A DNA stretch of 64,000 bases, from contig JAPZUD010000004.1 in NCBI GenBank assembly GCA_027533425.1, positions 62,001 to 126,000 on the forward strand. The letters are read 5' to 3'. Positions 48,649 through 58,491 of the stretch are shown here, one piece after another; within the stretch, counting starts at the first letter, position 1; each line of letters starts with the position of its first letter. The notes beneath the pieces are model-generated. The model was not told the DNA's origin and ran no database searches. It saw only the letters and a list, made by a program, of their open reading frames with translations. This stretch comes from Beijerinckiaceae bacterium. Lineage in GTDB: Bacteria; Pseudomonadota; Alphaproteobacteria; Rhizobiales; Beijerinckiaceae. A program made the translations under genes and the position numbers.

Positions 48649-50073
48649 ATGGCGCCGCCCCGCATGCGTGTTCAACATCTTCTCTCTGTCAGCCTTGTGG
48701 CCGTTACCGCGGCGGGCCTCTCGGTACTCGCGCATCGGTATGATCAGCTCTGGCTGGCGGTGGTCGGCCTTTCGGCGGCCTTTGCCGGCGGCGGGGCGCT
48801 TCTGCATGTGCGGGGCTCCAGCCTTTTCCGCGAGATCGAGGTTCTCCGCGACCATCTTGAAAGCACCCGCCAGCACGCGGCCCTGCTCGCCCGCCACACC
48901 CGCGAATTGCGCGAGGCCTTCGTCAATGGCCCGGCCGAGGGCGCTGTCCATGCCAGCGAATTCGCAACCTTGAGCGCGCTGGTGCGTGATATTGCGGATG
49001 GCGTTGCCGAACTCGATCGCCGGACCGAGGCCACGGAGCAGGAGCTTGCCTATTCCCGCCGCCCGGCGACCACATCCGTCAGCCGCGCGGCCGAGGCCCG
49101 GCCTTCTCCCGGATGGCTGGCGCCGCAGAAGCCGGTCGTGCCGGAGCCGGCCCGTGCTTCCGCGATGATGCCGGAGGAGCGGGTGATCCGTGAGGCGCCG
49201 GTAGCGCCGCGCCAGGGCGGGAACGCGCAGGAACCGCCGCGCGCCGTTCGTCAGCTTGTGGCCGCCGCCATCGCCGCCGACCGGTTCGACCTTTTCCTTC
49301 AGCGCGTGGTGGGCCTGCCGCAGCGGCGCCTCAAGGGCTATGACGTGACGCTCCGCCCGGATGGCAGCGATCTCGCCATTCCGAACAACGAGATCCGCCT
49401 CGCTGTCGAGGCTGTCGGGCATCAGCTCGCCTTCGACCGGAAGCTGATGATCCAGGCAGTCCGTCTGGCGCGTGTCTTTTCCCAGCGCGAGCGGGACGTG
49501 CTGCTCTTCGTCGATATCTCCCAGCGATTCCTGATGAGCGAAGCGGCCTTCGACGATCTCGAGGCGCTGATCGCCGACGTGCCGCAGGCCCCGGAGCGCA
49601 TCATCCTTTGCCTCCCGCAGCGCTTCTTCCGGAAGGCGGTGGCCTTCGAGCACGAGGCGTTGCGGAACCTTTCGAAAATGGGCTTCAGCTTCATGATGCG
49701 CGATATCGAGGATCTCGATTTCGATCCCGTCAAGCTGTCGCAGATGGGCGTGCGCTGGCTGCGTATGCCGGCTGAATCCCTTCTGGCCGAAACCCACGAA
49801 CGCGATACGCTGTTCGATGTCGCCACGGCGGATTTCGTGCCGCTGCTGGCCCGCCGCAAGCTGTCTTTCATGGTCGATGCCGTCAGCGACGAGCCGACCA
49901 TCGCCGATCTCATCGATCTCAATATCGAATTTGCGCAGGGCCTTGCCTTCTCGCCGCCGCAGGCCGTCCGGGCCGATGTGCTCGAGGCCGGCACGCCCTC
50001 GCCGGAACCGCCCCGGCCGACGGAGCCGCCAGCGGAGCGCCGCAGCCTGCGCGATCTTGCACGGCGCGCATGA
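48649..50073 (+). CDS. TipF-like membrane protein with degenerate EAL domain
   Basis: About 474 residues. Two hydrophobic segments (about 8-28 and 34-52) are followed by a coiled-coil-like region (about 60-140), a Pro/Ala linker and a C-terminal EAL fold (about 220-450). Catalytic motifs are lost: the EAL motif reads YDVTL, the DDFG-type motif reads MRDIED, and the final segment is NIEFAQGLAFSPP. It therefore should not hydrolyse c-di-GMP but may bind it. The layout matches Caulobacter TipF, a c-di-GMP receptor for flagellar placement. Start is uncertain (ATG 48649 or 48664; TTG 48616 is also open). Confidence 0.75.
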   Translation: MAPPRMRVQHLLSVSLVAVTAAGLSVLAHRYDQLWLAVVGLSAAFAGGGALLHVRGSSLFREIEVLRDHLESTRQHAALLARHTRELREAFVNGPAEGAVHASEFATLSALVRDIADGVAELDRRTEATEQELAYSRRPATTSVSRAAEARPSPGWLAPQKPVVPEPARASAMMPEERVIREAPVAPRQGGNAQEPPRAVRQLVAAAIAADRFDLFLQRVVGLPQRRLKGYDVTLRPDGSDLAIPNNEIRLAVEAVGHQLAFDRKLMIQAVRLARVFSQRERDVLLFVDISQRFLMSEAAFDDLEALIADVPQAPERIILCLPQRFFRKAVAFEHEALRNLSKMGFSFMMRDIEDLDFDPVKLSQMGVRWLRMPAESLLAETHERDTLFDVATADFVPLLARRKLSFMVDAVSDEPTIADLIDLNIEFAQGLAFSPPQAVRADVLEAGTPSPEPPRPTEPPAERRSLRDLARRA

Positions 50074-50125
50074 ACGGGCTACCCGCTGCCACGCGGCATG
50101 ATCGCCGCGTCGCCGGGAGCTGCCC

Positions 50126-50995
50126 ATGACATCCTTGACCCCCCTGGTTTCCGGCCTCTCCGGCATGATGGATCGCTATGACGCGATCATCAGCGACGTC
50201 TGGGGCGTGCTTCATAACGGTGTTTCAGCCACGCCCGGAGCTGGCGAGGCGCTGAAGGCCGCCCGCGAGTCCGGCAAGGCTGTCGTCCTGCTGACCAATG
50301 CACCGCGCCCGCCGGACTCGATCCGCCGTCAGCTCACCGGTTTCGGCGTGATCGACGGTATCAGTGACGCGATCGTCTCCTCGGGGGGTGTCACGCGGGA
50401 TCTGCTGGCCCGGGAGGGTGAGGCGCCCTTCTATCATCTTGGCCCCGCGCGGGACCGGGCGATCTACGAGGGGCTGGCTGCACGACCCGTTTCGTTGGAT
50501 GAGGCCCGTCTCATCCTCTGTTCCGGCCTGTTCGACGATGAAACGGAGCAGGCCGAGGATTACCGACCGATGCTGGAGGAGGCGCGCCGGCGCAACCTCC
50601 AGCTGATCTGCGCCAATCCCGACCTTGTGGTCGAGCGCGGCAGCGACCTTCTGCCCTGTGCCGGAGCGCTGGCGGATCTCTACGAGAAGCTCGGGGGCGA
50701 GACGATCTGGGTCGGCAAGCCGCATCCCCTTGTCTATCGCTATGCCCGCGAGGCCATCGAGCAGACCTTGGGCCGGCAGGTCGATCCGGCCCGGATCCTC
50801 TGCATCGGCGATGCGCTGCGCACCGATGTAGCGGGCGCCGGTGCCGCCGGCCATGACTGCCTGATGACTTTGGCCGGAATTCACGGGCACGAGATCAACC
50901 TGGATCAGGGCCGGTTCAACCGCGATCTGCTCGAAGCCTTGATCGCGACCCATGAAAAAAGGCCGATTGCCGTGGCAATCAGCCTTGTCTGGTAA
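50126..50995 (+). CDS. HAD-superfamily class IIA hydrolase
   Basis: 289 residues of the NagD/pyridoxal-phosphatase-like HAD IIA group (TIGR01459-like). The nucleophile motif is AIISDVWGVLHNG near residue 22, motif II VVLLTNAPRPP near residue 53, and motif III/IV IWVGKPHPLVYR with ILCIGDALRTDVAGAG near residue 230. The substrate is unknown (sugar phosphates are usual). The last 15 codons contain a terminator for the convergent cheY gene. Confidence 0.88.
   Translation: MTSLTPLVSGLSGMMDRYDAIISDVWGVLHNGVSATPGAGEALKAARESGKAVVLLTNAPRPPDSIRRQLTGFGVIDGISDAIVSSGGVTRDLLAREGEAPFYHLGPARDRAIYEGLAARPVSLDEARLILCSGLFDDETEQAEDYRPMLEEARRRNLQLICANPDLVVERGSDLLPCAGALADLYEKLGGETIWVGKPHPLVYRYAREAIEQTLGRQVDPARILCIGDALRTDVAGAGAAGHDCLMTLAGIHGHEINLDQGRFNRDLLEALIATHEKRPIAVAISLVW
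50955..50984 (-). terminator. Terminator of cheY, inside the HAD gene 3' end
   Basis: GATTGCC/GGCAATC plus GGC/GCC separated by one mismatch, then TTTTTT on the minus strand (50960-50955). It ends the convergent cheY transcript while coding for the last residues of the HAD hydrolase. Confidence 0.75.
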
Positions 50996-51013
50996 ATTCC
51001 GGGGCTGCGGAAA

Positions 51014-51406
51014 TTACTGGTGCATCGATTGGCTGACCGCGTCGATCTTCGCCTTGAGCGTCTGGGCGTTGAACGGCTTCACGATGTAGTTGTTCACCCC
51101 GGCGCGCTTGGCCGCGATGACGTTTTCCGTCTTCGATTCGGCCGTCACCATGATGAAGGGAGTGGCATGCAGGTCGCGATCGGCACGAACCTGCTTGAGC
51201 AGTTCGTAGCCCGTCATCGGTGCCATGTTCCAGTCGGAAATGATAAGCCCATAGCGGCGTTCGCGCATCTTGTTCAGCGCTTCCGAACCATCCGAGGCTT
51301 CATCCACATCCTCAAAGCCAAGCTGCTTCAAGAGGTTACGGATGATCCGCACCATGGTCTGATAATCGTCTACGACGAGAATCGGCATTGAACTGTCGAA
51401 ATTCAT
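51014..51406 (-). CDS. cheY: CheY-like single-domain response regulator
   Basis: A 130-residue receiver domain without output. Acidic pocket D13/D14, phospho-acceptor D58 (IISDWNM), T88 (IMVTAES) and K110 (YIVKPFN) are all present, so it is phosphorylatable. Sequence is closest to CheY of chemotaxis. It stands alone, away from any che cluster in this window. The ATG at 51406 has a GGAG-type ribosome site; a TTG at 51418 is in frame. Confidence 0.92.
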   Translation of the reverse strand: MNFDSSMPILVVDDYQTMVRIIRNLLKQLGFEDVDEASDGSEALNKMRERRYGLIISDWNMAPMTGYELLKQVRADRDLHATPFIMVTAESKTENVIAAKRAGVNNYIVKPFNAQTLKAKIDAVSQSMHQ

Positions 51407-51622
51407 GACCCGCTCCAATAACGCCCCTTCACCAAAACCCGCCGTGCTTCAGCCCGGCAGCTTTTTTGCGAAAGTCACACGTTCACCCTCTAGATGTGTG
51501 CTCTTCACCGCCGAAACTACCTGCGTGTCGATTGCGAATGCGTTAATGCGGTGGCATGGCAGGATCGAATTTGCAGGGATCGCGGGAGGTTAGCCCGCTC
51601 CAAAGTGCAGACGTGGTTGATA

Positions 51623-52645
51623 ATGAACGAACAAGTTTCCAAAAATTTTCCGGTCTGGACGCTGTCCGCCGACGCCCGGACGGCAGCGATGACGGGAATC
51701 CCCGCTCCGGATGGCCGCTTTCGTATCGTGGCAATCGGGAATTTTGATGGCGCCCATCTCGGCCACGCCGCCCTCGTGCAGGCGGGCCGCGCGCTGGCTG
51801 GCGAGAAAGCGCCAGCCCGGCCGGTCGAATGCGTGGCCCTGACCTTCGACCCGCATCCGCGCGCGTTCTTCCAGCCCGACCAGCCCCTGTTCCGGTTGAC
51901 GGCCCCGGAAGACCGCGTCGCCGCTTTGGCCGGAATCGGCTTCGACGCCGCCGCGATCATCGCCTTTGACCGCGCTTTTTCAAGCCTGTCGGCAGAAGCC
52001 TTCATCACCGATATCCTGCTCGGTGCGCTCGGGGCCGAGGCCGTGATCGTCGGCGAGGATTTCCATTTCGGCCAGGGCCGCAAGGGCACGCCGTCGCTGC
52101 TTGTCGCCGAGGGGGCTCGACTTGGCTTCGCGGTGCGGCTTGTCGGGCCGGTCCGCCATGCAGACGGGACGATCATCTCCTCTACTGCCATCCGCGAGGC
52201 GCTGGCTGCCGGTGACATCCCCCGCGCCAACGCGATGCTCGGCCGGCCTTATGCCCTGGCCGGCGAGGTCATCCACGGCGCCAAGCGCGGCCGGGAGATC
52301 GGCTATCGCACGGCGAACATCGCACTCGATCCGGGCAACGCTCTGGCCCATGGCATCTATGCCGTGACGGCGGAACTCGAGGGCGAAGCGCTCCGGGGCG
52401 TGGCGAGTTTCGGCCGGCGCCCCCATTTCGACAATGGCCCGCCGCTGCTCGAAGTCCATCTCTTCGATTTCAGCCACGACATCTACGGAAGCCGGTTGGC
52501 GGTCGCCTTCCATGCCCGCCTGCGCGGCGAGGCCAAATTCGATTCGCTCGAAGCGTTGCTCGTGCAGATGGCGCGCGATTGCGAGGAGGCGCGGGGCATC
52601 CTCGACGCGAGCACCGGGGTTCTTCCCCAACGCGGCAAAGCCTGA
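51623..52645 (+). CDS. ribF: Bifunctional riboflavin kinase / FAD synthetase
   Basis: About 340 residues. The N-terminal FAD synthetase (adenylyltransferase) domain has AIGNFDGAHLGHAALV near residue 40 with the nucleotidyl-transferase HxGH, and VIVGEDFHFGQGRKGT. The C-terminal riboflavin kinase domain has RPYALAGEVIHGAKRGREIGYRTANI. It makes FMN and FAD. The start MNEQVSKNFPVW at 51623 is chosen over upstream open sequence without support. It lies ahead of ileS-lspA, an order common in proteobacteria. Confidence 0.95.
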   Translation: MNEQVSKNFPVWTLSADARTAAMTGIPAPDGRFRIVAIGNFDGAHLGHAALVQAGRALAGEKAPARPVECVALTFDPHPRAFFQPDQPLFRLTAPEDRVAALAGIGFDAAAIIAFDRAFSSLSAEAFITDILLGALGAEAVIVGEDFHFGQGRKGTPSLLVAEGARLGFAVRLVGPVRHADGTIISSTAIREALAAGDIPRANAMLGRPYALAGEVIHGAKRGREIGYRTANIALDPGNALAHGIYAVTAELEGEALRGVASFGRRPHFDNGPPLLEVHLFDFSHDIYGSRLAVAFHARLRGEAKFDSLEALLVQMARDCEEARGILDASTGVLPQRGKA

Positions 52646-52773
52646 TAGAGCGGCACCATGGTCGGCACCCGCATCATTCTGGCGCGAATTATCACCCCGG
52701 CTCCGGCGCATTGATCGCCAGGGGCCGGTTGTTGCTGTCGCCCTGATCTGCCGTTTTTCGAGAAGAGCCCTCG

Positions 52774-55700
52774 ATGTCCGAACAATCCGCTGCTTTCGAT
52801 TATTCGAAGACCCTGTTCCTGCCCGAAACCGATTTTCCCATGCGCGCCGGTCTTCCGCAGAAAGAGCCGGAAATCCTCGCGCGCTGGCAGAAGATCGACC
52901 TCTACCGCCGCATCCGCGAATCGTCCAAGGGCAAGCCGAAATTCGTGCTCCATGACGGCCCCCCCTATGCGAATGGCAACATCCATATCGGCCATGCACT
53001 CAACAAGATCCTGAAGGACCTCGTGACCCGCAGCCAGTCGATGCTCGGATTTGATTCGAACTATGTGCCGGGCTGGGATTGCCATGGCCTGCCGATCGAA
53101 TGGCGCATCGAGGAGGAATACCGGGCGCGCGGCCAGTCCAAGCCGGAACTCAATTCCGGCACGGCCATCAATGCCTTCCGCGCCGAATGCCGCGCCTATG
53201 CCGAGAAATGGCTCTCGATCCAGCGTGAGGAATTCAAGCGGCTGGGCGTGACGGGCGACTGGGACAATCCCTATTCGACCATGGCCTTCCATGCCGAGGC
53301 GCAGATCGCCCGCGAGATCATGAAGTTCAAGGATAACGGGCTGCTCTATCGCGGCTCGAAGCCGGTCATGTGGTCCGTGGTCGAGAAGACGGCGCTGGCC
53401 GAGGCCGAGATCGAATATCACGACCACCAGAGCGACATGGTCTGGGTGAAGTTTCCGGTGAAGGGCGTTGCCCAAACAGGCAAATCATTCCGATCGCTAG
53501 ACGTCCCGTTGCCGCTTAAGGTGCTTGCCGATGGTGATCTTGTTTCAAGTGGAAATTGGCCATCCTATGAGGGTGTAGCAATCCTCATCTGGACCACAAC
53601 GCCCTGGACCCTGCCGGGCAACCGCGCGATCTCCTTCTCCTCGAAGATCGCCTATGGTTTCTATGAGGTGACGGCGAACGAGCGTGATTACGGCCCCAAG
53701 CCGGGTGAACTCTACATCCTCGCCGACAAGCTGGCCGAGGCAGTCGCCGGATCGGCGAAGATCACGCTGGTCCGGAAGAGCGATGTCCCGGCCGATGCGC
53801 TGGCCGGCGCCACCTGCGCCCACCCGCTCGCCTCGCTCGGCTACACGTTCGACGTGCCCCTGCTCGACGGCGACCATGTGACCGACGATGCGGGCACGGG
53901 CTTCGTCCATACCGCGCCGAGCCATGGCCGCGAGGATTTTGAAATCTGGACCCGCGCCGACGTCCAGCAGGACCTGCGCGCCCGCGGCATCGAGACGAAG
54001 ATCCCCTTCACCATCGATGATGACAGTGTCTACACCGAGGAGGCCCCCGGCTTCACCGGCAGGCGCGTCATCACCGAAAAGGGCGAGAAGGGCGATGCCA
54101 ACGAGGCGGTGATCAAGGCGCTGATCGAGGCGAATGCCCTCGTCGCGCGCGGGCGTCTGAAGCACCAATATCCGCATAGCTGGCGCTCGAAAAAGCCGGT
54201 TATCTTCCGGAACACGCCGCAATGGTTCATCGCGATGGACAAGCCCTTTGCGGTGGATCCGGCGCAAGCCACCAACGGCGCGACTCTCCGTGACACCGCC
54301 TTCGAGGCGATTTCGAACACCGAATGGGTGCCCGGTTCCGGCGAGAACCGCATCCGCGGCATGGTCGAGAACAAGCCCGACTGGGTGATGAGCCGCCAGC
54401 GCGCCTGGGGCGTTCCGATCACGGTCTTTGTCCATCGCGAGACGAAGGAACTCCTGCAGGACAAGCGGGTGGACGAGGCCATCGCCGCCGCCTTCGATCA
54501 GGAAGGAGCGGATGCCTGGTTCGCGGAAGGCGCGGCCGAGCGCTTCCTTACGCCCTTCGGCCATGATGCGACTGCCTACGAGCAGGTGACGGACGTCCTT
54601 GATGTCTGGTTCGATTCCGGCTCGACCCATACCTACACTTTGGAAGATCCAAAGCATTTTCCGGGCCTTGCCGGCGTGAAGCGCAAGGTCGATGGCGGGG
54701 TCGACCGGGTGATGTATCTCGAGGGGTCGGACCAGCATCGCGGCTGGTTCCAGTCCTCGCTGCTGGAAAGCTGCGGCACGCGCGGCCGCGCCCCCTTCGA
54801 CGTGGTGCTGACCCATGGCTTCGTCCTCGACGAGAAGGGTCAGAAAATGTCGAAATCCCTCGGCAACGTGACCGCGCCGCAAGATGTGATCAAGGATTCC
54901 GGCGCCGATATCCTCCGGCTCTGGGTGGCCTCGGCGGACTACTCGGATGATCTCCGCATCGGCAAGGAGATCCTGAAGACCTTCGTCGAGACCTATCGCA
55001 AGCTGCGCAACACGATCCGCTGGATGCTGGGCGCGTTGAAGCACCATGATGGCAAGCCGGTGGGCGTTGCAGACATGCCCGAGCTGGAGCGGCTGATGCT
55101 GCACCGGCTGGCCGAGCTCGATCCCGTGATCCGCAAGGCCTATGCCGAGTATGATTACCGCAAGGTCGTCATGGAGCTTTCGGCCTTCATGAATACCGAG
55201 CTTTCGGCCTTCTATTTCGATATCCGCAAGGACACGCTCTATTGCGACCCCGCGTCGAGCCCCGCCCGCCGCGCCGCGCTGGCTGTGATCGACAGCCTCT
55301 GCGATGCCATCCTCCGCTGGCTGGCGCCGATCCTCGTCTTTACGGCTGACGAGGCCTGGCTGGCCCGCCATCCGGAGATGCCGGGCTCGATCCATGAGGA
55401 AGGCTTCCGCGATGTGCCGGAAAGCTGGCGCGACGAGGCCCTCGCCGCGAAATGGGAGCGCCTGCGCGAGATCCGCCGCGTCGTCACCGGCGCGCTGGAA
55501 CTCGAGCGGGCGGACAAGCGGATCGGCTCCTCGCTGGAAGCCGCCCCGGTTGTTCATCTCGCCGATCCGGCGGATCGCGCTGCGCTGGAAGGCATCGATT
55601 TTGCCGGGATCTGCATCACATCGGCGCTTCACCTTGAGGCGGGTGAGGGACCCGAATCCGCGTTCCGTCTGCCGGAGGTCAAGGGCGTGGCAGTCGTCCC

Positions 55701-55842
55701 GGCTCGGGCCGATGGCGTCAAATGCGCCCGCTCCTGGCGCTATTTCGATCCGGCCACGGCGGATCCGGCTTTCCCCGATATCACCCCGAGGGATGCGCAG
55801 GCGATGCGGGAATGGCAGGCGGCCAACCCGCAGGCAGCGTGA
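52774..55842 (+). CDS. ileS: Isoleucyl-tRNA synthetase
   Basis: A 1022-residue class I synthetase. The HIGH motif is in NIHIGHALN near residue 71, KMSKS in GQKMSKSLG near residue 691. The CP1 editing domain (about 180-400) includes [11 protein letters not shown] and [15 protein letters not shown]. The anticodon-binding domain is C-terminal. No zinc-finger end is seen. A codon-atypical stretch lies within the editing domain (53465-53580). lspA starts 8 nt after the stop. Confidence 0.97.
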   Translation: MSEQSAAFDYSKTLFLPETDFPMRAGLPQKEPEILARWQKIDLYRRIRESSKGKPKFVLHDGPPYANGNIHIGHALNKILKDLVTRSQSMLGFDSNYVPGWDCHGLPIEWRIEEEYRARGQSKPELNSGTAINAFRAECRAYAEKWLSIQREEFKRLGVTGDWDNPYSTMAFHAEAQIAREIMKFKDNGLLYRGSKPVMWSVVEKTALAEAEIEYHDHQSDMVWVKFPVKGVAQTGKSFRSLDVPLPLKVLADGDLVSSGNWPSYEGVAILIWTTTPWTLPGNRAISFSSKIAYGFYEVTANERDYGPKPGELYILADKLAEAVAGSAKITLVRKSDVPADALAGATCAHPLASLGYTFDVPLLDGDHVTDDAGTGFVHTAPSHGREDFEIWTRADVQQDLRARGIETKIPFTIDDDSVYTEEAPGFTGRRVITEKGEKGDANEAVIKALIEANALVARGRLKHQYPHSWRSKKPVIFRNTPQWFIAMDKPFAVDPAQATNGATLRDTAFEAISNTEWVPGSGENRIRGMVENKPDWVMSRQRAWGVPITVFVHRETKELLQDKRVDEAIAAAFDQEGADAWFAEGAAERFLTPFGHDATAYEQVTDVLDVWFDSGSTHTYTLEDPKHFPGLAGVKRKVDGGVDRVMYLEGSDQHRGWFQSSLLESCGTRGRAPFDVVLTHGFVLDEKGQKMSKSLGNVTAPQDVIKDSGADILRLWVASADYSDDLRIGKEILKTFVETYRKLRNTIRWMLGALKHHDGKPVGVADMPELERLMLHRLAELDPVIRKAYAEYDYRKVVMELSAFMNTELSAFYFDIRKDTLYCDPASSPARRAALAVIDSLCDAILRWLAPILVFTADEAWLARHPEMPGSIHEEGFRDVPESWRDEALAAKWERLREIRRVVTGALELERADKRIGSSLEAAPVVHLADPADRAALEGIDFAGICITSALHLEAGEGPESAFRLPEVKGVAVVPARADGVKCARSWRYFDPATADPAFPDITPRDAQAMREWQAANPQAA

Positions 55843-55849
55843 GGCCGTC

Positions 55850-56362
55850 ATGGCGGATGAGGTCCGGCCGTCCGGCGATCCGGCGGCCCTCCGGATCGGG
55901 CTCGGCATCGCGCTGGCTTGCCTGCTGGCTGACCAGGCGAGCAAGCTCTGGCTGATCTATGGCACCACGCTCCGGCTGACCTATCCCTGGCCGGTCCTGC
56001 CCTTCATCGATTTCACGGTTGTCTGGAACCGCGGGATCTCCTACGGCCTGTTCCAGCAGGATTCCGAGGCTGGCCGCTGGTTCCTCGCGGCCTTCAAGAT
56101 CGCTGCCGCCATCTTCCTGACCTTCTGGCTCCGGAAATCCGCGAACCGGCCGGAGACTGTTGGAATCGGACTGATCATCGGCGGGGCGATCGGCAATGCG
56201 ATCGACCGGATCCTGCACGGTGCAGTCTTCGATTTCGTGCATTTCCATATCGGCACCTTCAGCTGGTATGTGTTCAATATCGCCGATGCCGCGATCGTTT
56301 TCGGGGTTCTCTGCATGCTCCTCGGTCAGCTTTTACCATCCCGTGCCCCGGAATTGCCCTGA
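55850..56362 (+). CDS. lspA: Lipoprotein signal peptidase
   Basis: A 170-residue inner-membrane aspartic peptidase that removes signal peptides from prolipoproteins. Four hydrophobic helices are visible. Catalytic Asps lie in GGAIGNAIDRI and FNIADAAI, and the conserved VVWNRGISYGLF is near residue 61. The ATG lies 8 nt after ileS, so the two are co-transcribed. Confidence 0.95.
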   Translation: MADEVRPSGDPAALRIGLGIALACLLADQASKLWLIYGTTLRLTYPWPVLPFIDFTVVWNRGISYGLFQQDSEAGRWFLAAFKIAAAIFLTFWLRKSANRPETVGIGLIIGGAIGNAIDRILHGAVFDFVHFHIGTFSWYVFNIADAAIVFGVLCMLLGQLLPSRAPELP

Positions 56363-56388
56363 TCTGGTGTTTTGAGTGGGGGAATGAT

Positions 56389-57078
56389 ATGGGATCCAGC
56401 TGGTTACGGAGTTCCCCGATGGTCTCTTCTTCTTTCACGCTCGTGCGCGCCGCTTTTCTCGGCGGCCTTGTTGGCTTTTCCGCGCTGGCCCCGCTCCCTG
56501 CGGTGGCACAGGATGGACTTCTGATGCGGAACATGCTGGGCCGGATCGGCCTTCTTCCCGATGAGAAGGAGCCGATTGAGTACCGCGAGCGCCCCGGCCT
56601 TGTGGTACCCAAGGATCTCAACAAGCTCCGCGAGCCCGAGCCGGGAGATGCTGCCCGCCGTCAGGCCGCCGGCCAGTGGCCGCGCGATCCTGATGTGCTT
56701 GAGCGCGAGCGGGAACGGCAGCGCCGGAAGCTTCCGCTGGTCTCGGTGATCTCGGCCGACCCGACCGAAGGGGGGCGCCTCTCTGTTGATGAACTCGCGC
56801 GAGGCCGCTCGACGCGGGGTGCTCAGATGGGAGAATCCGGTGTTCCGCTCAACGACAAGGCCGGCGTCCGGCTCAGCATCCACGAGATGAAGGCGGCCGA
56901 TGCGCGGCTTGCAGTACCCACCTATCCTCCCGGCACGGAGCCGCCGCGTCGATATCTGACCGATCCTCCTGCCGGTCTGCGCGTTCCGTCTGCTGCTGTC
57001 CCGTCGGGCAGAAGGACAGCGGATGGTCCTGTTGTGGATGATTTCAGACCGTCGAATGTCTGGGGTCGTATCGACTGA
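56389..57078 (+). CDS. DUF3035-like exported protein (possible BamF)
   Basis: 229 residues with an N-terminal signal peptide: a positively charged start, hydrophobic core (about 20-38) and cleavage near AVAQ-DG. The mature region is hydrophilic, with LPDEKEPIEYRERPGLVVPKD and many Arg/Pro, and resembles DUF3035 proteins found beside lspA and M16 peptidases in alphaproteobacteria, some of which are BamF subunits of the outer-membrane assembly machine. A lipobox cysteine is not present, which argues against a lipoprotein. Start at 56389 (GGGGGA upstream) or 56419 (GGAG upstream). Confidence 0.65.
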   Translation: MGSSWLRSSPMVSSSFTLVRAAFLGGLVGFSALAPLPAVAQDGLLMRNMLGRIGLLPDEKEPIEYRERPGLVVPKDLNKLREPEPGDAARRQAAGQWPRDPDVLERERERQRRKLPLVSVISADPTEGGRLSVDELARGRSTRGAQMGESGVPLNDKAGVRLSIHEMKAADARLAVPTYPPGTEPPRRYLTDPPAGLRVPSAAVPSGRRTADGPVVDDFRPSNVWGRID

Positions 57079-57126
57079 TGCGGCGTGCCGCCCCCTTGCA
57101 GGGGCGCCGTCCTGACGCCATGTCTG

Positions 57127-57156
57127 AAGGGCCGGAATGATCCATTCCGGCCTTTT
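57127..57156 (+). terminator. Intrinsic terminator after the ileS-lspA-DUF3035 unit
   Basis: GGCCGGAATG and CATTCCGGCC (57130-57139, 57143-57152) form a 10-bp stem with ATC loop, followed by TTTTGTTT. Confidence 0.88.
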
Positions 57157-57197
57157 GTTTCATCGGGCCCGGCCGGGTCCAGCTTGCGAGGGAATTC

Positions 57198-58475
57198 ATG
57201 CGCACCGATGCTGCCGTCGATCATTTCCATCTCGACAATGGGCTTGAAGTGGTGGTGATCCCGGACCGGCGTGCCCCTGTCGTGACCCACATGGTCTATT
57301 TCCGGAACGGTGCCGCCGATGATCCCGCCGGCAAATCCGGGATCGCGCATTTTCTCGAGCATCTGATGTTCAAGGGAACAGAGCGGAATCCCAAGGGCAC
57401 ATTCTCCGAGACGGTGGCCAGCCTCGGCGGTCAGGAGAATGCCTTCACCTCCTACGATTACACCGCCTATTTCCAGCGCGTCGCGAAGGAACATCTCGGC
57501 GCGATGATGGCGCTCGAATCCGACCGCATGACCGGCCTCGTCCTCGAGGGGCCGGAAGTCCTGTCCGAGCGAGATGTGGTGATCGAGGAGCGCAAGATGC
57601 GCACCGACAGCGACCCCTCCGCCCAGTTGCAGGAAAGCCTGCTCGCGACGCTCTATGTCCACCATCCCTATGGCACCCCGGTCATTGGCTGGGGCCACGA
57701 GATCGAGGATCTCCAGCGCGAGGATGCTTTGGCCTATTACCGGCGGTTCTACCGGCCGGACAATGCGATCCTGATCGTTGCCGGCGATGTTGAATCCGGC
57801 GAGGTCCGACGCCTCGCCGAGGAAACCTATGGCCGTGTTCCACGGCCGGAAGGGCCGGCTCCCGCCCGCCGGCGGGTGAAGGAGCCGGAAATCCGCGCAA
57901 CACGTCAGGTCCGCCTGAGCGATGCGAAGGTCGAGCAGCCCCTCACCCAGCGCGCCTATCTGGTGCCAGCCCATGCCACGGCCGAGGGCAACGAGGCCTT
58001 CGCGCTTGAATTGCTCGCGCAGATCCTTGGCGGCTCGCAGACGAGCCGCCTCTACCGGGCCCTTGTGCTGGACGGCAGCACGGCGGTCAATGCCGGCTCC
58101 TGGTACTGGAACGATGCGCTCGATATCGGGCAGTTCGGCGTCTATGCCGTGCCGGCGGAAGACATCTCGCTCGACGCTGTCGACGGCGCCATCGATGCTG
58201 TCATTGCCACCTTGCGCGAGGCGGAGGTCAGTGCCGCCGAGCTCGAACGCGCCAAGACGCGGCTGATCGCCGACATGATCTATGCGCAGGACAACCAGGC
58301 CCATCTTGCCCGCATCTATGGTGCCACGCTGACGACGGGTGGAACCGTGCGCGATGTGACCGAATGGCCCGAGCGCATCCGTGCCGTTACGGCTGCCGAG
58401 ATCCTCGATGTCGCCAAGCGCTATCTCCAGCCCGGCCGTTTCGTGGTCGGACATCTCCTGAAGGCTGCGGCCTGA
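57198..58475 (+). CDS. M16 zinc metallopeptidase, catalytic subunit
   Basis: A 425-residue insulinase/pitrilysin-type (M16) peptidase with the inverted zinc motif HFLEH near residues 51-55 and the downstream Glu of the family. The second domain carries a C-terminal R/Y-like region. No signal peptide is visible. It lies 16 nt before a paralog that lacks HxxEH, forming the active/inactive pair typical of M16B clusters. Substrate unknown; peptide clean-up is the usual inference. Confidence 0.93.
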   Translation: MRTDAAVDHFHLDNGLEVVVIPDRRAPVVTHMVYFRNGAADDPAGKSGIAHFLEHLMFKGTERNPKGTFSETVASLGGQENAFTSYDYTAYFQRVAKEHLGAMMALESDRMTGLVLEGPEVLSERDVVIEERKMRTDSDPSAQLQESLLATLYVHHPYGTPVIGWGHEIEDLQREDALAYYRRFYRPDNAILIVAGDVESGEVRRLAEETYGRVPRPEGPAPARRRVKEPEIRATRQVRLSDAKVEQPLTQRAYLVPAHATAEGNEAFALELLAQILGGSQTSRLYRALVLDGSTAVNAGSWYWNDALDIGQFGVYAVPAEDISLDAVDGAIDAVIATLREAEVSAAELERAKTRLIADMIYAQDNQAHLARIYGATLTTGGTVRDVTEWPERIRAVTAAEILDVAKRYLQPGRFVVGHLLKAAA

Positions 58476-58491
58476 GCCCCGGACGGAACCC

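Noticed and set aside
53545-55944. 799-residue open frame antisense to ileS
   Set aside because: Shadow of isoleucyl-tRNA synthetase with no independent support.
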